58,348 bases of DNA from CAZBWS01 sp964495705. GTDB lineage: Bacteria > Pseudomonadota > Gammaproteobacteria > HTCC5015. Positions within the stretch are counted from its first letter, which is position 1, and every line of letters starts with the position of its first letter. The position numbers and the translations under genes were made by a program. Below are positions 36,144-44,295 of the stretch, piece after piece. The notes beneath the pieces were generated by a model, which did not search any database, had not been told where the DNA came from, and worked only from the letters and a program-made list of their open reading frames with translations. Location: NCBI GenBank assembly GCA_964495705.1, contig CAZBWS010000008.1, positions 1 through 58,348 on the forward strand, written 5' to 3'.

Positions 36144-37550
36144 TCATAGCGCTAATGCAGCAAAGTCGGCAAGCCTTGAGCGCTCCCCAACTGTTAGCGT
36201 GATGTGCCCGCTGTGGTCCCATTGTTTGAAACGGTCTACCGCATAGGTGAGGCCAGACGTAGTGCCCGTCAGGTAAGGGGTGTCGATTTGCGCAACATTG
36301 CCAAGGCACACCACCTTTGTATCTGGTCCCGCTCGAGTGATCAGTGTTTTGATTTGCTTGGAGGTTAGGTTTTGTGCCTCATCAATAATTAAGAATTTGT
36401 TTAAAAAGGTACGTCCACGCATAAAATTTAAGGAGCGGATCTTAACCTTATTACTGATGATGTCGTTCGTTGCTCCGCGTTCCCAGCTGTTGTGTTCGTC
36501 GCCATTGGTCAGTACTTCAAGATTATCCATCAATGCCCCCATCCACGGAGCCATTTTTTCCTCCTCGGTTCCCGGTAGAAAGCCAATGTCTTCGCCAACA
36601 GAAATAGTTGCGCGGGTCATGATAACTTCTTTGTAGATATTTTCGTCTAACACTTGGCTAAGTGCAGCTGCGAGTGTGAGCAAGGTTTTTCCTGTTCCCG
36701 CCATCCCCATGATGGTGACAAAGTCCACTTCGGGATCCATGAGTAAATTTAAGGCGTAGTTTTGCCCCGCATTACGTGCAGCTATTCCCCACACAGCGTG
36801 CTTGTCCTGAGTATAGTCCTTAGCATACTCAATAACGGCTTCTTCACCGTCTACTTGGCGTACGATCGCTTGAAAGTCTGAGTCATCGTTGACGTGTAGA
36901 AACAAATTAGGGAACCAGCCCTTACAGTCTTCTCCACTAATGCGGTAAAAGGTGCGTCCTTCTTCCTGCCATGAGTGCATATCTTTGCTATGTTCTTCCC
37001 AGAAACTGGGCTCTAGCTCCTGTATCCCTGTATGTAGTAGGTCAACATCATCGAGTGCCTGGTCAGTAAAAAAGTCTTCCGCGGTGATGCCTAAAACTGT
37101 AGCTTTGATGCGTAGGTTAATGTCTTTGGATACAAGGACCACATGAGTGCCTTCGCGCTCTTCACTCATCGCAATGGCCGCAGAGAGGATTTTGTTGTCC
37201 GCTACATTCGAGGGTAGTGACTCCGGTAGGCAGCGAACATAGTCTTGCGTCTGAAAGTATAGTTTTCCGCTTAGATGTTCCTCTTCCTCGTTAACGCTCG
37301 GCATAATGCCTGTTAATGCGAGGCCGTCAGTGATATCTATATCACCTGCTTGGCGTATCAGACCATCAAAAAAACGGCTCGCTTGACGGGCATTGCGAGA
37401 AACTTCGGAGTGCCCCTTTTTAGCGGCATCTAGCTCCTCTAGTACCATCATAGGTATATAGATATCGTGCTCTTGAAAGCGGAATATTGCTGCGGGGTCG
37501 TGCATTAAAACGGAGGAATCGAGTACAAACAAACGGTGTTGACGGACCAT
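36144..37550 (-). CDS. PIN domain-PhoH ATPase fusion (YlaK/PhoH2-like)
   Basis: The 468-residue protein joins an N-terminal PIN ribonuclease domain (LFVLDSSVLMHDPAAIF, MMVLEELDAAKKG, DNKILSAAIA, VLVSKDINLRIKA) to a C-terminal PhoH NTPase (Walker A GMAGTGKTLLTLAAAL, LIIDEAQNLTSKQIKTLITRAG). PhoH2-type proteins unwind and cleave RNA in mycobacteria; the role here is inferred. It is convergent with the permease, with 4 bp between the stops. Confidence 0.9.
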   Translation of the reverse strand: MVRQHRLFVLDSSVLMHDPAAIFRFQEHDIYIPMMVLEELDAAKKGHSEVSRNARQASRFFDGLIRQAGDIDITDGLALTGIMPSVNEEEEHLSGKLYFQTQDYVRCLPESLPSNVADNKILSAAIAMSEEREGTHVVLVSKDINLRIKATVLGITAEDFFTDQALDDVDLLHTGIQELEPSFWEEHSKDMHSWQEEGRTFYRISGEDCKGWFPNLFLHVNDDSDFQAIVRQVDGEEAVIEYAKDYTQDKHAVWGIAARNAGQNYALNLLMDPEVDFVTIMGMAGTGKTLLTLAAALSQVLDENIYKEVIMTRATISVGEDIGFLPGTEEEKMAPWMGALMDNLEVLTNGDEHNSWERGATNDIISNKVKIRSLNFMRGRTFLNKFLIIDEAQNLTSKQIKTLITRAGPDTKVVCLGNVAQIDTPYLTGTTSGLTYAVDRFKQWDHSGHITLTVGERSRLADFAALAL

Positions 37551-37640
37551 GGTATTGCCTCACTATGTGATTTAGTTTTTATATTGCCTGAGAGCAACCA
37601 AGCTTAATTTAAAGTTAACCTTGCTTGATCAGGTCTTGTC

Positions 37641-37680
37641 TGCGGATAGGCTGAAAAATACTGCTTTCAGCCTATCCGCA
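37641..37680. terminator. 16-bp inverted word pair after bcp
   Basis: TGCGGATAGGCTGAAA (37641-37656) and TTTCAGCCTATCCGCA (37665-37680) are perfectly complementary with an 8-nt loop. The hairpin begins 5 bp after the bcp stop on the minus strand. The right arm continues into an exact 9-mer copy; the left differs only in its first base. It is the longest and cleanest pair in the window and shows the extended word TGCGGATAGGCTGAAA. Confidence 0.8.
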
Positions 37681-37685
37681 TAGAC

Positions 37686-38150
37686 TTACAACGCCTGTGC
37701 TGCGGCTAATACCTCGTCGGCATGGCCTTTGACTTTTACCTTGCGCCACTCTTGACGAAGTATGCCTTTGGCATCAATTAAGAATGTACTGCGCTCTATA
37801 CCCATGTATTCCTTGCCGTATAGCTTTTTTAGTTTGATGACATCAAAGGCTTGGCATAGGACTTCTTCTTCGTCAGACAGTAGGTCAAAGTTAAATTCTT
37901 GCTTGGCAACGAAATTGTCGTGGCGGCGGACACTATCTTTAGAAGCGCCCAGCACTACGGTATTGCAGGCGTCCAGTTCCGTTTTCATGTCACGGAAGTT
38001 TTGGCCCTCAGTCGTACAGCCTGGGGTACTATCCTTGGGGTAAAAATAAATAATCAGATTCTTGCCTTTATAGTCATTCAGGCTAATCGTTTTGCCTCCA
38101 TTGGCGGGAAGGGTAATATTGGGGATGGCTTGGCCAATAGTCAGGTTCAT
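37686..38150 (-). CDS. bcp: Thiol peroxidase Bcp (peroxiredoxin Q)
   Basis: The 154-residue peroxiredoxin has peroxidatic Cys45 in DSTPGCTTEGQNF and the conserved FYPKDSTPGC. The nearby Cys found five residues later in E. coli Bcp is a Gly here; Cys62 and Cys99 remain as possible resolving residues. It reduces hydroperoxides with thioredoxin. It is divergent from dapA, as in Pseudomonas, but the gcvR gene usually in between is missing. Confidence 0.92.
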   Translation of the reverse strand: MNLTIGQAIPNITLPANGGKTISLNDYKGKNLIIYFYPKDSTPGCTTEGQNFRDMKTELDACNTVVLGASKDSVRRHDNFVAKQEFNFDLLSDEEEVLCQAFDVIKLKKLYGKEYMGIERSTFLIDAKGILRQEWRKVKVKGHADEVLAAAQAL

Positions 38151-38489
38151 ATTTTTCTCGAAATAAAAAAAACAGCAAAAATGTGCTGAAGATAATGGTG
38201 TTGGGAGAGACTCAGCAGCACAGAAGGGCTCGCTGTAAGAGGTGGCGTGCTGGTTGAGAAGTTGTGTTGCTTGATAGCTAACAGTCTCGACTGATTCAAC
38301 ATAAGCTTAGTCTGGCACGGGCGGAACGGGATCGCAATAGGGTTTTCACACTACATCTAGTGTTGTTACTACGTGGGAGTGAGTAAATTTCAGGCTAAGC
38401 CTAGTTTATATTGGGTTTGTCTTGTAATAGGGCAGGGGCAGATTTATCATTCGCCCCCAGTAGCTAATATCTATATAGAGTAAACTCGT
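38151..38489. other. 339-bp divergent spacer, bcp to dapA
   Basis: I see no convincing reading frame, exact repeated word or terminator here. The stretch must carry the promoters of bcp (leftward) and dapA (rightward). An imperfect AGGCTAAGCCTAG palindrome near 38391-38403 is the only local symmetry noted. No remnant of a gcvR gene was recognised. Confidence 0.5.
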
Positions 38490-39365
38490 ATGTTCCAAGG
38501 CAGTATGGTGGCGCTGGTCACCCCAATGCATTCTGATGGCTCCGTTGACTATGCCTCCTTGGCAAAATTGATCGAGTTCCACTGTGAAAATGGCACAGAC
38601 GCCATTGTTTCTGTGGGCACCACTGGGGAGTCGGCAACGTTAGAGGTTGACGAGCATGCCCAAGTCATCAAAAAAACCGTAGAGCTTGTTAACGGGCGTA
38701 TTCCAGTGATTGCGGGAACGGGGGCCAACTCTACAGCGGAGGCCATTCATTTAACCCGTGCAGCACAAAAAGCTGGCGCGGACGCCTGCCTATTGGTTTC
38801 CCCTTATTATAATAAACCCACTCAGGAGGGCTTATACCAGCATCACAAGGCGATTGCTGAGGCGGTTGATATTGCTCAAATTCTTTATAACGTACCTGGG
38901 CGCACAGCCGTGGACATGCTGCCTGCGACGGTAGAGCGCCTATCTCACATTGATAATATTGTAGGTATTAAAGAGGCTACAGGTGACTTGGGTCGAGCGA
39001 AAGAAGTATTAGCCTTAATCGGTGATCGTATGCAGATGTATACTGGCGATGATGCTACCGCGATGGAATGCATTTTACTCGGTGCCGCAGGGGACATCTC
39101 AGTCACCGCTAATGTTGCCCCTAAGGCTATGCATGAAATGTGTAAGGCCGCACGCGAGGGGAATCGACAGCGTGCTGAGGAACTGGATGCCTCCCTGCGT
39201 GGTCTACACCAGCACTTATTTTGTGAGTCCAACCCCATTCCTGTGAAGTGGGCATTGGCTGAAATGGGTTATATGGGGCACGCCATGCGCCTGCCATTAA
39301 CAAAACTAGATGAGCAATACCATGACTCCGTGCGTGATGCTCTTAAGCAAGCGGGTGCGCTTTGA
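38490..39365 (+). CDS. dapA: 4-hydroxy-tetrahydrodipicolinate synthase
   Basis: The 291-residue TIM-barrel enzyme has SVGTTGESATL, Tyr133 and Arg138 (ILYNVPGRTA) and Schiff-base Lys161 (GIKEATGDL). It condenses pyruvate with aspartate semialdehyde in lysine and peptidoglycan precursor synthesis. Its stop overlaps the TTG start of the BamC-like gene (TTGA), so the two are translationally coupled as in the dapA-bamC operons of relatives. Confidence 0.97.
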   Translation: MFQGSMVALVTPMHSDGSVDYASLAKLIEFHCENGTDAIVSVGTTGESATLEVDEHAQVIKKTVELVNGRIPVIAGTGANSTAEAIHLTRAAQKAGADACLLVSPYYNKPTQEGLYQHHKAIAEAVDIAQILYNVPGRTAVDMLPATVERLSHIDNIVGIKEATGDLGRAKEVLALIGDRMQMYTGDDATAMECILLGAAGDISVTANVAPKAMHEMCKAAREGNRQRAEELDASLRGLHQHLFCESNPIPVKWALAEMGYMGHAMRLPLTKLDEQYHDSVRDALKQAGAL

Positions 39366-39661
39366 TTAAATTATTGAAAGTAACATTGTTGGGTTTGTTT
39401 GCACTAACAGTAGCAGCTTGTGGCAGTGCAGAGAAAAAGACACAGCCACCAGAATATTTCTTTGCTAAGCAGGGCAAGCCCCTGGCAGCGATCGCCCCCA
39501 AGGGTATTCATATGCCGGACTTGAGTGATGCGCTAGTAATCCCTAGTGTGAATCAGCCCCTGGGGGAGTACGATCCCACGTTGATTGAGCCGCCTAATGT
39601 AATTGGTGCCTTGGGTGACAGGGTGGATGAAGAGTTAGCAAAAGATGAAAAAGCTAAGTAA
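39362..39661 (+). CDS. bamC: Very short BamC-like lipoprotein (N-terminal region only)
   Basis: The 99-residue product begins at TTG overlapping the dapA stop. It has a lipoprotein signal (LLGLFALTVAAC). The mature part is Pro-rich and probably unfolded (FFAKQGKPLAAIAPKGIHMPDLSDALVIPSVN, then IEPPNVIGALG). This spacing of short hydrophobics and prolines resembles the unstructured N-terminal segment of BamC that wraps around BamD. The two folded helix-grip domains of normal BamC (about 340 residues) are absent, and a terminator follows at once. Position after dapA is where bamC sits in Pseudomonas. Homology is inferred from position and pattern. Confidence 0.55.
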   Translation: MIKLLKVTLLGLFALTVAACGSAEKKTQPPEYFFAKQGKPLAAIAPKGIHMPDLSDALVIPSVNQPLGEYDPTLIEPPNVIGALGDRVDEELAKDEKAK

Positions 39662-39662
39662 C

Positions 39663-39688
39663 AAAAAAGCGGCCTAGGCCGCTTTTTT
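39663..39688. terminator. Bidirectional terminator between bamC-like gene and dxs
   Basis: AAAAAAGCGGCC and GGCCGCTTTTTT form a perfect 12-bp stem with loop TA. It lies 2 bp after one stop and 19 bp after the convergent dxs stop, so it can end both. Confidence 0.92.
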
Positions 39689-39707
39689 GATGTATTCCCT
39701 AAGCTGT

Positions 39708-41612
39708 TTAAGAGCTCAAGCTGTTTTGAGCTAAGTTAAAGCGCTGCTCCAAGCATTCTTGCACTTGCTCCTCAATCCCTGCTGTATCTAATCTTGCCAT
39801 TGCTAATACTTCGCTGCGCTCGCCATGTTCAATATATTCATCGGGCAAGCCAATATTGAAAATGGCTGTGCGCACGCCGCGCAAATTCAGCAGTTCATTC
39901 ACCCCAGAGCCTGCACCACCTGCGACGGCATTTTCTTCTACGGTGATAAGCAGGTCGTGGCTTTCGGCCATTTTAATAATGCAATCTTCATCCAGGGGTT
40001 TGGCAAAGCGCATGTCCACTAAGCTCGCATCGAGTTTTTCTGCAATGGCTTCGCAGTCGCTGAATACGGAGCCGAAGGCAAGGATGGCGAGGCTTTGGCC
40101 TTGCTTAGCAACGTTGGCCTTACCGATAGGCAGAGTGTCTAGTGTCGCTTCAACGCTGACGCCAGGGCCTTTGCCGCGCGGATAGCGCACGGCGCTGGGG
40201 CCATCAAAGGCGATCCCCGTGCTGAGCATTTTGCGGCACTCACCTTCATTGCTCGGCATCATGACGACAAAGTTGGGCAAGCAGCGCAGGAAGCTAATAT
40301 CGAAGCTGCCTGCATGGGTTGGGCCGTCAGGGCCAACTAGGCCAGCGCGGTCGATAGCAAACATCACGGGGAGGTTTTGTACCGCCACATCGTGAATTGC
40401 CTGATCGTAGGCACGTTGTAAAAAGGTAGAGTAGATCGCAACAATGGGCTTAATGCCATCACAGGCCATACCAGCAGCGAGCGTAACAGCGTGCTGCTCG
40501 GCAATGCCCACATCAAAATAGCGGTCTGGGTAGTGCTTCTCAAAGGCGACCAGCCCTGAGCCTTCGCGCATGGCGGGTGTGATCGCGGTAATGCGTGAAT
40601 CGGCCGCGGCCATATCGTGAATCCAGTCACTGAATACCTGAGTGTATGTGGGCGCTACAGGTTTGTCACTGATGGCGGCAGCAACGATGCCTTCTTCAGG
40701 GTTGAACTTGGATACGCCATGATATTTGATCTGTTCGTTTTCGGCGGGCTTGTAACCCTTGCCCTTTTTGGTGACCACGTGCAGTAACACGGGGCCTTTG
40801 ATTTTTAAGACGTTCTGTATAACCTCGGTAAGGGTATCTATATCGTGTCCGTCTACGGGGCCGAAATATTGAAAGCCAAAGGCTTCAAATAATGTGCCTG
40901 GGGTCAGCATGCCTTTAACATGCTCTTCGGTGCGTCGAGCTAGTTCTTGCAATGGTGGAATAGGAGACAGGGCCTTTTTGCCGCTCTCTCGTACCGTGCT
41001 ATACAAGCTGCTGGACAGTAGCTTAGTAAAGTATTTGTTTAATGCGCCGACATTGGGTGAGATTGCCATGTCGTTATCATTCAAAATAACCAGCATATCC
41101 GCATTCAAGTCTCCCGCGTTGTTCAATGCTTCAAAAGCCATGCCCGCGGTCATTGAACCATCACCAATTACGGCGACAGATTTGCGGTCTTCACCTTTGA
41201 TTTTGGCGGCCATGGACATGCCGAGGGCGGCAGAGATGGAGGTGCTGGAGTGGCCGACACCGAAGTCGTCGTATTCGGACTCTTTGCGCTTAGGGAAGGG
41301 GGTTAAGCCATCCTTTTGGCGGATAGAGGTCAGCTGGTCGCGGCGGCCAGTGAGTATCTTATGCGGATAGCTCTGGTGGCCCACATCCCAGACCAGACGG
41401 TCATAGGGGGTGTTGAGTGCGTAGTGCAAGGCGACGGTCAGCTCTACCGTACCTAGGTTAGCACCAAAGTGCCCGCCCGTTTGTGACACGCATTCGATTA
41501 AATAATTACGCAACTCTGTAGTTACCGGCTTTAATTGCCAAGCTGCAAGGGACCTGAGATCCGCAGGGCTGTCAATTTTGCTGAGTAGTGGATAGCGCGT
41601 TTTATTGATCAT
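39708..41612 (-). CDS. dxs: 1-deoxy-D-xylulose-5-phosphate synthase
   Basis: The 634-residue thiamine diphosphate enzyme begins the MEP isoprenoid pathway. It shows GGHFGANLGTVELTVALHY, WDVGHQSYPHKILTGR, the ThDP motif GDGSMTAGMAFEALNNAG with NDNDMAIS, and the pyrimidine domain with RYFDVGIAEQHAVTLAAGMA and DRAGLVGPDGPTHAG. It follows ispA on the same strand. Two repeated words lie inside; one encodes Asn-Ala-Asp-Met-Leu (41096) within the ThDP-domain segment, the other Tyr-Pro-His (41361). Confidence 0.97.
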   Translation of the reverse strand: MINKTRYPLLSKIDSPADLRSLAAWQLKPVTTELRNYLIECVSQTGGHFGANLGTVELTVALHYALNTPYDRLVWDVGHQSYPHKILTGRRDQLTSIRQKDGLTPFPKRKESEYDDFGVGHSSTSISAALGMSMAAKIKGEDRKSVAVIGDGSMTAGMAFEALNNAGDLNADMLVILNDNDMAISPNVGALNKYFTKLLSSSLYSTVRESGKKALSPIPPLQELARRTEEHVKGMLTPGTLFEAFGFQYFGPVDGHDIDTLTEVIQNVLKIKGPVLLHVVTKKGKGYKPAENEQIKYHGVSKFNPEEGIVAAAISDKPVAPTYTQVFSDWIHDMAAADSRITAITPAMREGSGLVAFEKHYPDRYFDVGIAEQHAVTLAAGMACDGIKPIVAIYSTFLQRAYDQAIHDVAVQNLPVMFAIDRAGLVGPDGPTHAGSFDISFLRCLPNFVVMMPSNEGECRKMLSTGIAFDGPSAVRYPRGKGPGVSVEATLDTLPIGKANVAKQGQSLAILAFGSVFSDCEAIAEKLDASLVDMRFAKPLDEDCIIKMAESHDLLITVEENAVAGGAGSGVNELLNLRGVRTAIFNIGLPDEYIEHGERSEVLAMARLDTAGIEEQVQECLEQRFNLAQNSLSS

Positions 41613-41674
41613 GGGTACATCTCTTAGCCGACCTATTATTATCTAGGTGTGGGTGGCTTATCTCAAGGCTTATT

Positions 41675-42568
41675 TTAATAAGCTCGCTCGACAATATAGT
41701 TGGCAATGTCGCGCAATAATTGTGCTTTTTCACCAAAGCTCTCTAAGCAACTCAATGCTTCTTGATGCACTTGCTTGGCGGCATCCTGTGCGCCTTCTAA
41801 GCCCAGCAGAGCGGTATAAGTCGGCTTGTTGTGCGCCGCATCGGCCCCCTGTTGCTTGCCTAGGGTTTGCGTATCAGAAATCACATCTAAAATGTCATCG
41901 CGAATCTGAAAGGCCAAGCCGATACACTCGGCGTAGCGGGTGAGTTTTTCATATTCCTCTGCGTCTATTCCAGGGGCGCTGAGTGCTCCTAGTTGCACAG
42001 CTGCGCGAATTAGTGCCCCTGTTTTGTGAGCGTGCATATTTTTGAGCTGCTCAATGTTGAGCTGCGTGCCTTCTGCGGCAATATCGATGGCTTGGCCGCC
42101 TACCATGCCGTATACGCCACTGGCATGGGCGAGCACTTGAATCATCTTCAAGCGAGCCTCTGGGCTTTGCTGCATGCTGCTATCTTCAGACAACACGCTA
42201 AAGGCGTGGGTTAGCATGCCGTCTCCAGCGAGTATGGCGGTAGCCTCGTCGTATTGCTTGTGGCAGGTTGGGTTGCCACGGCGCAGGTCGTCATCGTCCA
42301 TGGCTGGCAAGTCATCATGAATTAGCGAATAAGTGTGAATCAGTTCTAGTGCAGCAGCAGGGCCGTCTAGCCTATCCGCATTAACGCCTAGCGCAGCGCC
42401 GGTGGCGTAGCACAAAACCGGGCGAATGCGTTTGCCGCCAGCATTCATGGAGTAGCGCATAGCCTGGTTGAGGCGTTCAGGCTGCTCATCTTCCGCGGGC
42501 AGCCATTGGTCTAGTGCTACCGCAACGCGCTGTTGATAGATAGTGAGAGTGTTTTTAAAATCAGTCAT
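41675..42568 (-). CDS. ispA: Farnesyl diphosphate synthase
   Basis: Start 42568 (MTDFKNTLTIYQQ) overlaps the xseB end by 8 bp and gives 297 residues. First Asp-rich motif DDLPAMDDDDLRRG, second DDILD, and GGKRIRPVL are the prenyl transferase signatures. It makes farnesyl diphosphate for quinones and undecaprenyl phosphate. It lies in the conserved xseB-ispA-dxs operon. The word at 42373 encodes Asn-Ala-Asp-Arg-Leu. Confidence 0.96.
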   Translation of the reverse strand: MTDFKNTLTIYQQRVAVALDQWLPAEDEQPERLNQAMRYSMNAGGKRIRPVLCYATGAALGVNADRLDGPAAALELIHTYSLIHDDLPAMDDDDLRRGNPTCHKQYDEATAILAGDGMLTHAFSVLSEDSSMQQSPEARLKMIQVLAHASGVYGMVGGQAIDIAAEGTQLNIEQLKNMHAHKTGALIRAAVQLGALSAPGIDAEEYEKLTRYAECIGLAFQIRDDILDVISDTQTLGKQQGADAAHNKPTYTALLGLEGAQDAAKQVHQEALSCLESFGEKAQLLRDIANYIVERAY

Positions 42569-42800
42569 TTTCTGGTTCAAAGGCTGCCGTCTCGGCATCA
42601 GCTGTTTTGGCGAGTAGTATTTCTACTTTCTGCTCAGCATTTTGTAGCGCTTCTTGGCATTCGCGAGCTAGGCTGATGCCATTTTCAAAATGTTTCAGTG
42701 AGTCTTCTAGGTTTAACTCACCGTCTTCCATTTTATCTACAAGGTTTTCAAGTGCTTGAAGTTTATCTTCAAAGCTGGCGGCTTTTTTAGGCATGGTCAT
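42561..42800 (-). CDS. xseB: Exodeoxyribonuclease VII small subunit
   Basis: The 79-residue protein has the family core FEDKLQALENLVDKMEDGELNLEDSLKHFENGISLARECQEALQNAEQKVEIL. It pairs with XseA in a single-strand nuclease. It is the first gene of the xseB-ispA-dxs operon and its length is normal. Confidence 0.95.
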   Translation of the reverse strand: MTMPKKAASFEDKLQALENLVDKMEDGELNLEDSLKHFENGISLARECQEALQNAEQKVEILLAKTADAETAAFEPEND

Positions 42801-42927
42801 CGATCATATATATAAAGTATGCGTAAGTTACCTTAGGTCTGCCTGAGTAGCAACGCTGTTCTGATTTTGCTTTATTCAGGTATGTGCTTCAATGCAAATA
42901 CGCCAAACACACTGGCGCATAAAACGC

Positions 42928-42955
42928 TTGACCCATCTTTACAGTTGGATAATAA
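42928..42955 (+). promoter_or_regulatory. Possible sigma-70 promoter of the hydroxylase operon
   Basis: TTGACC (42928-42933) and TAATAA (42950-42955) are 16 bp apart, about 120 bp before the hydroxylase ATG. A short inverted repeat CGCCA/TGGCG (42901-42917) lies just upstream and could bind a regulator. This is sequence similarity only. Confidence 0.35.
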
Positions 42956-43074
42956 AGGCGATAGAATTTATAGAACGATTGGTAAATAAGGGCTAAAGAG
43001 ATTACTCGCTTCAACGGTCGATTTTTTTACCACTTAATTGAGCGATTGTTCTTTTGTGTGCTTGGAGATAATAA

Positions 43075-44268
43075 ATGATTAAATATTTACGCTATTTCAC
43101 CCTTAGTGGCCTCATGTTTGCTTCTATATTTACCATGATGTTAGGTGGAAGTTGGATGTCCTTTGCCGGTGTTGGAGGGGTATTGATTGGCTTTGTGCTG
43201 GACAATATCATTGGCGATGACCTTGATGACCCTCGGTATAAACATACTTGGATATTGAATTTACAGCTGTTCTCAGCTCTGCCTACGCTGCTAATGTTAA
43301 CCGCAGCTTTGGCTTGGCAATTAAGTAACTGGGACTTTCTGGCGATGGGTGCTGCGTTTCAGGCGCTAACGGCTATCGATCCTTTTTCCTTGCGAGCTGA
43401 AAACCAGTGGTATCACTACGCGATGGGAATGTTTAGTGTGGGCATGATGTTTGGGGTTGTCGGCACCAATGTGGGGCATGAGTTGACACATCGTACTTGG
43501 AGCAAGCCAGCAATGATTGTTGGTCGCTGGTTAATGGCCTTTACATCAGATGCGTCTTTCTCGATTGAGCATGTTTACGGACATCACAAAAACATTGCTA
43601 CGCGCAATGATCCCGCAACCTCGCGGCGCGGTGAAAATGTATATGCTTTTGCATTACGCTCTACTATTGATAGCTACAAAAGTGCCTGGAGGATTGAAAA
43701 AGAGCGCTTAGCTAAATTTGGTTATAGTGTGTGGGGTTGGCGCAGCCAGATGATGCGTGGCAATGCTATGACCTTGGCATATTTTGCCACCTTTGCTTAT
43801 GCGGCGGGCTGGAAAGGCGTTGCCGTTTTTGCTGTGCTGACGCTGTATGGCAAGTGCTATCTGGAGTTTATCAATTTTGTCGAGCACTACGGTATGGTAC
43901 GTGTCACGGGAGCGCCCGTGGAGCCGCGTCACTCTTGGAATTGTAATAAGCGCATTAGTGGCATTTTGCTTTACAACTTAACCCGCCATTCACATCACCA
44001 TGCTATGGGAGAAAAGCCGTTTTGGGAGCTGCGTGCTTACCCAGATACACCGATGATGCCTGCGGGTTACTTGAGCATGATCATCTTGGCCATGCTGCCG
44101 CCCTTATGGAACAAAGTCATGATCCCCCGTGTGCAAGAGTGGGATCGTCGTTTTGCACAACCCGAGGAGTTGCCATTAATCCATGCAGCCAATGCGGCGA
44201 GTGGGATGGCTGATCGATTTAAACTGCAGCAAGATGAATATGCCAATGGTCAGGCGATTGTTGCCTGA
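43075..44268 (+). CDS. AlkB/XylM-type non-haem diiron membrane hydroxylase
   Basis: The 397-residue membrane protein has the three His clusters of this family: HELTH (135-139), EHVYGHH (165-171) and a late RHSHHH, plus NFVEHYGM and HSWNCNK. About six membrane helices surround them. AlkB enzymes hydroxylate alkane termini using rubredoxin; XylM hydroxylates aromatic methyl groups using XylA. The next gene is a ferredoxin-reductase fusion, so the electron supply looks XylA-like. The actual substrate is not determined. The tract from here to 49.7 kb is poor in the repeated word. Confidence 0.88.
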   Translation: MIKYLRYFTLSGLMFASIFTMMLGGSWMSFAGVGGVLIGFVLDNIIGDDLDDPRYKHTWILNLQLFSALPTLLMLTAALAWQLSNWDFLAMGAAFQALTAIDPFSLRAENQWYHYAMGMFSVGMMFGVVGTNVGHELTHRTWSKPAMIVGRWLMAFTSDASFSIEHVYGHHKNIATRNDPATSRRGENVYAFALRSTIDSYKSAWRIEKERLAKFGYSVWGWRSQMMRGNAMTLAYFATFAYAAGWKGVAVFAVLTLYGKCYLEFINFVEHYGMVRVTGAPVEPRHSWNCNKRISGILLYNLTRHSHHHAMGEKPFWELRAYPDTPMMPAGYLSMIILAMLPPLWNKVMIPRVQEWDRRFAQPEELPLIHAANAASGMADRFKLQQDEYANGQAIVA

Positions 44269-44295
44269 TTTCTGAGATTGAAAAGAGATAAGCCT

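Noticed and set aside
38151..38489. Remnant of gcvR between bcp and dapA
   Set aside because: No frame or similarity to GcvR could be recognised; only a spacer is supported.
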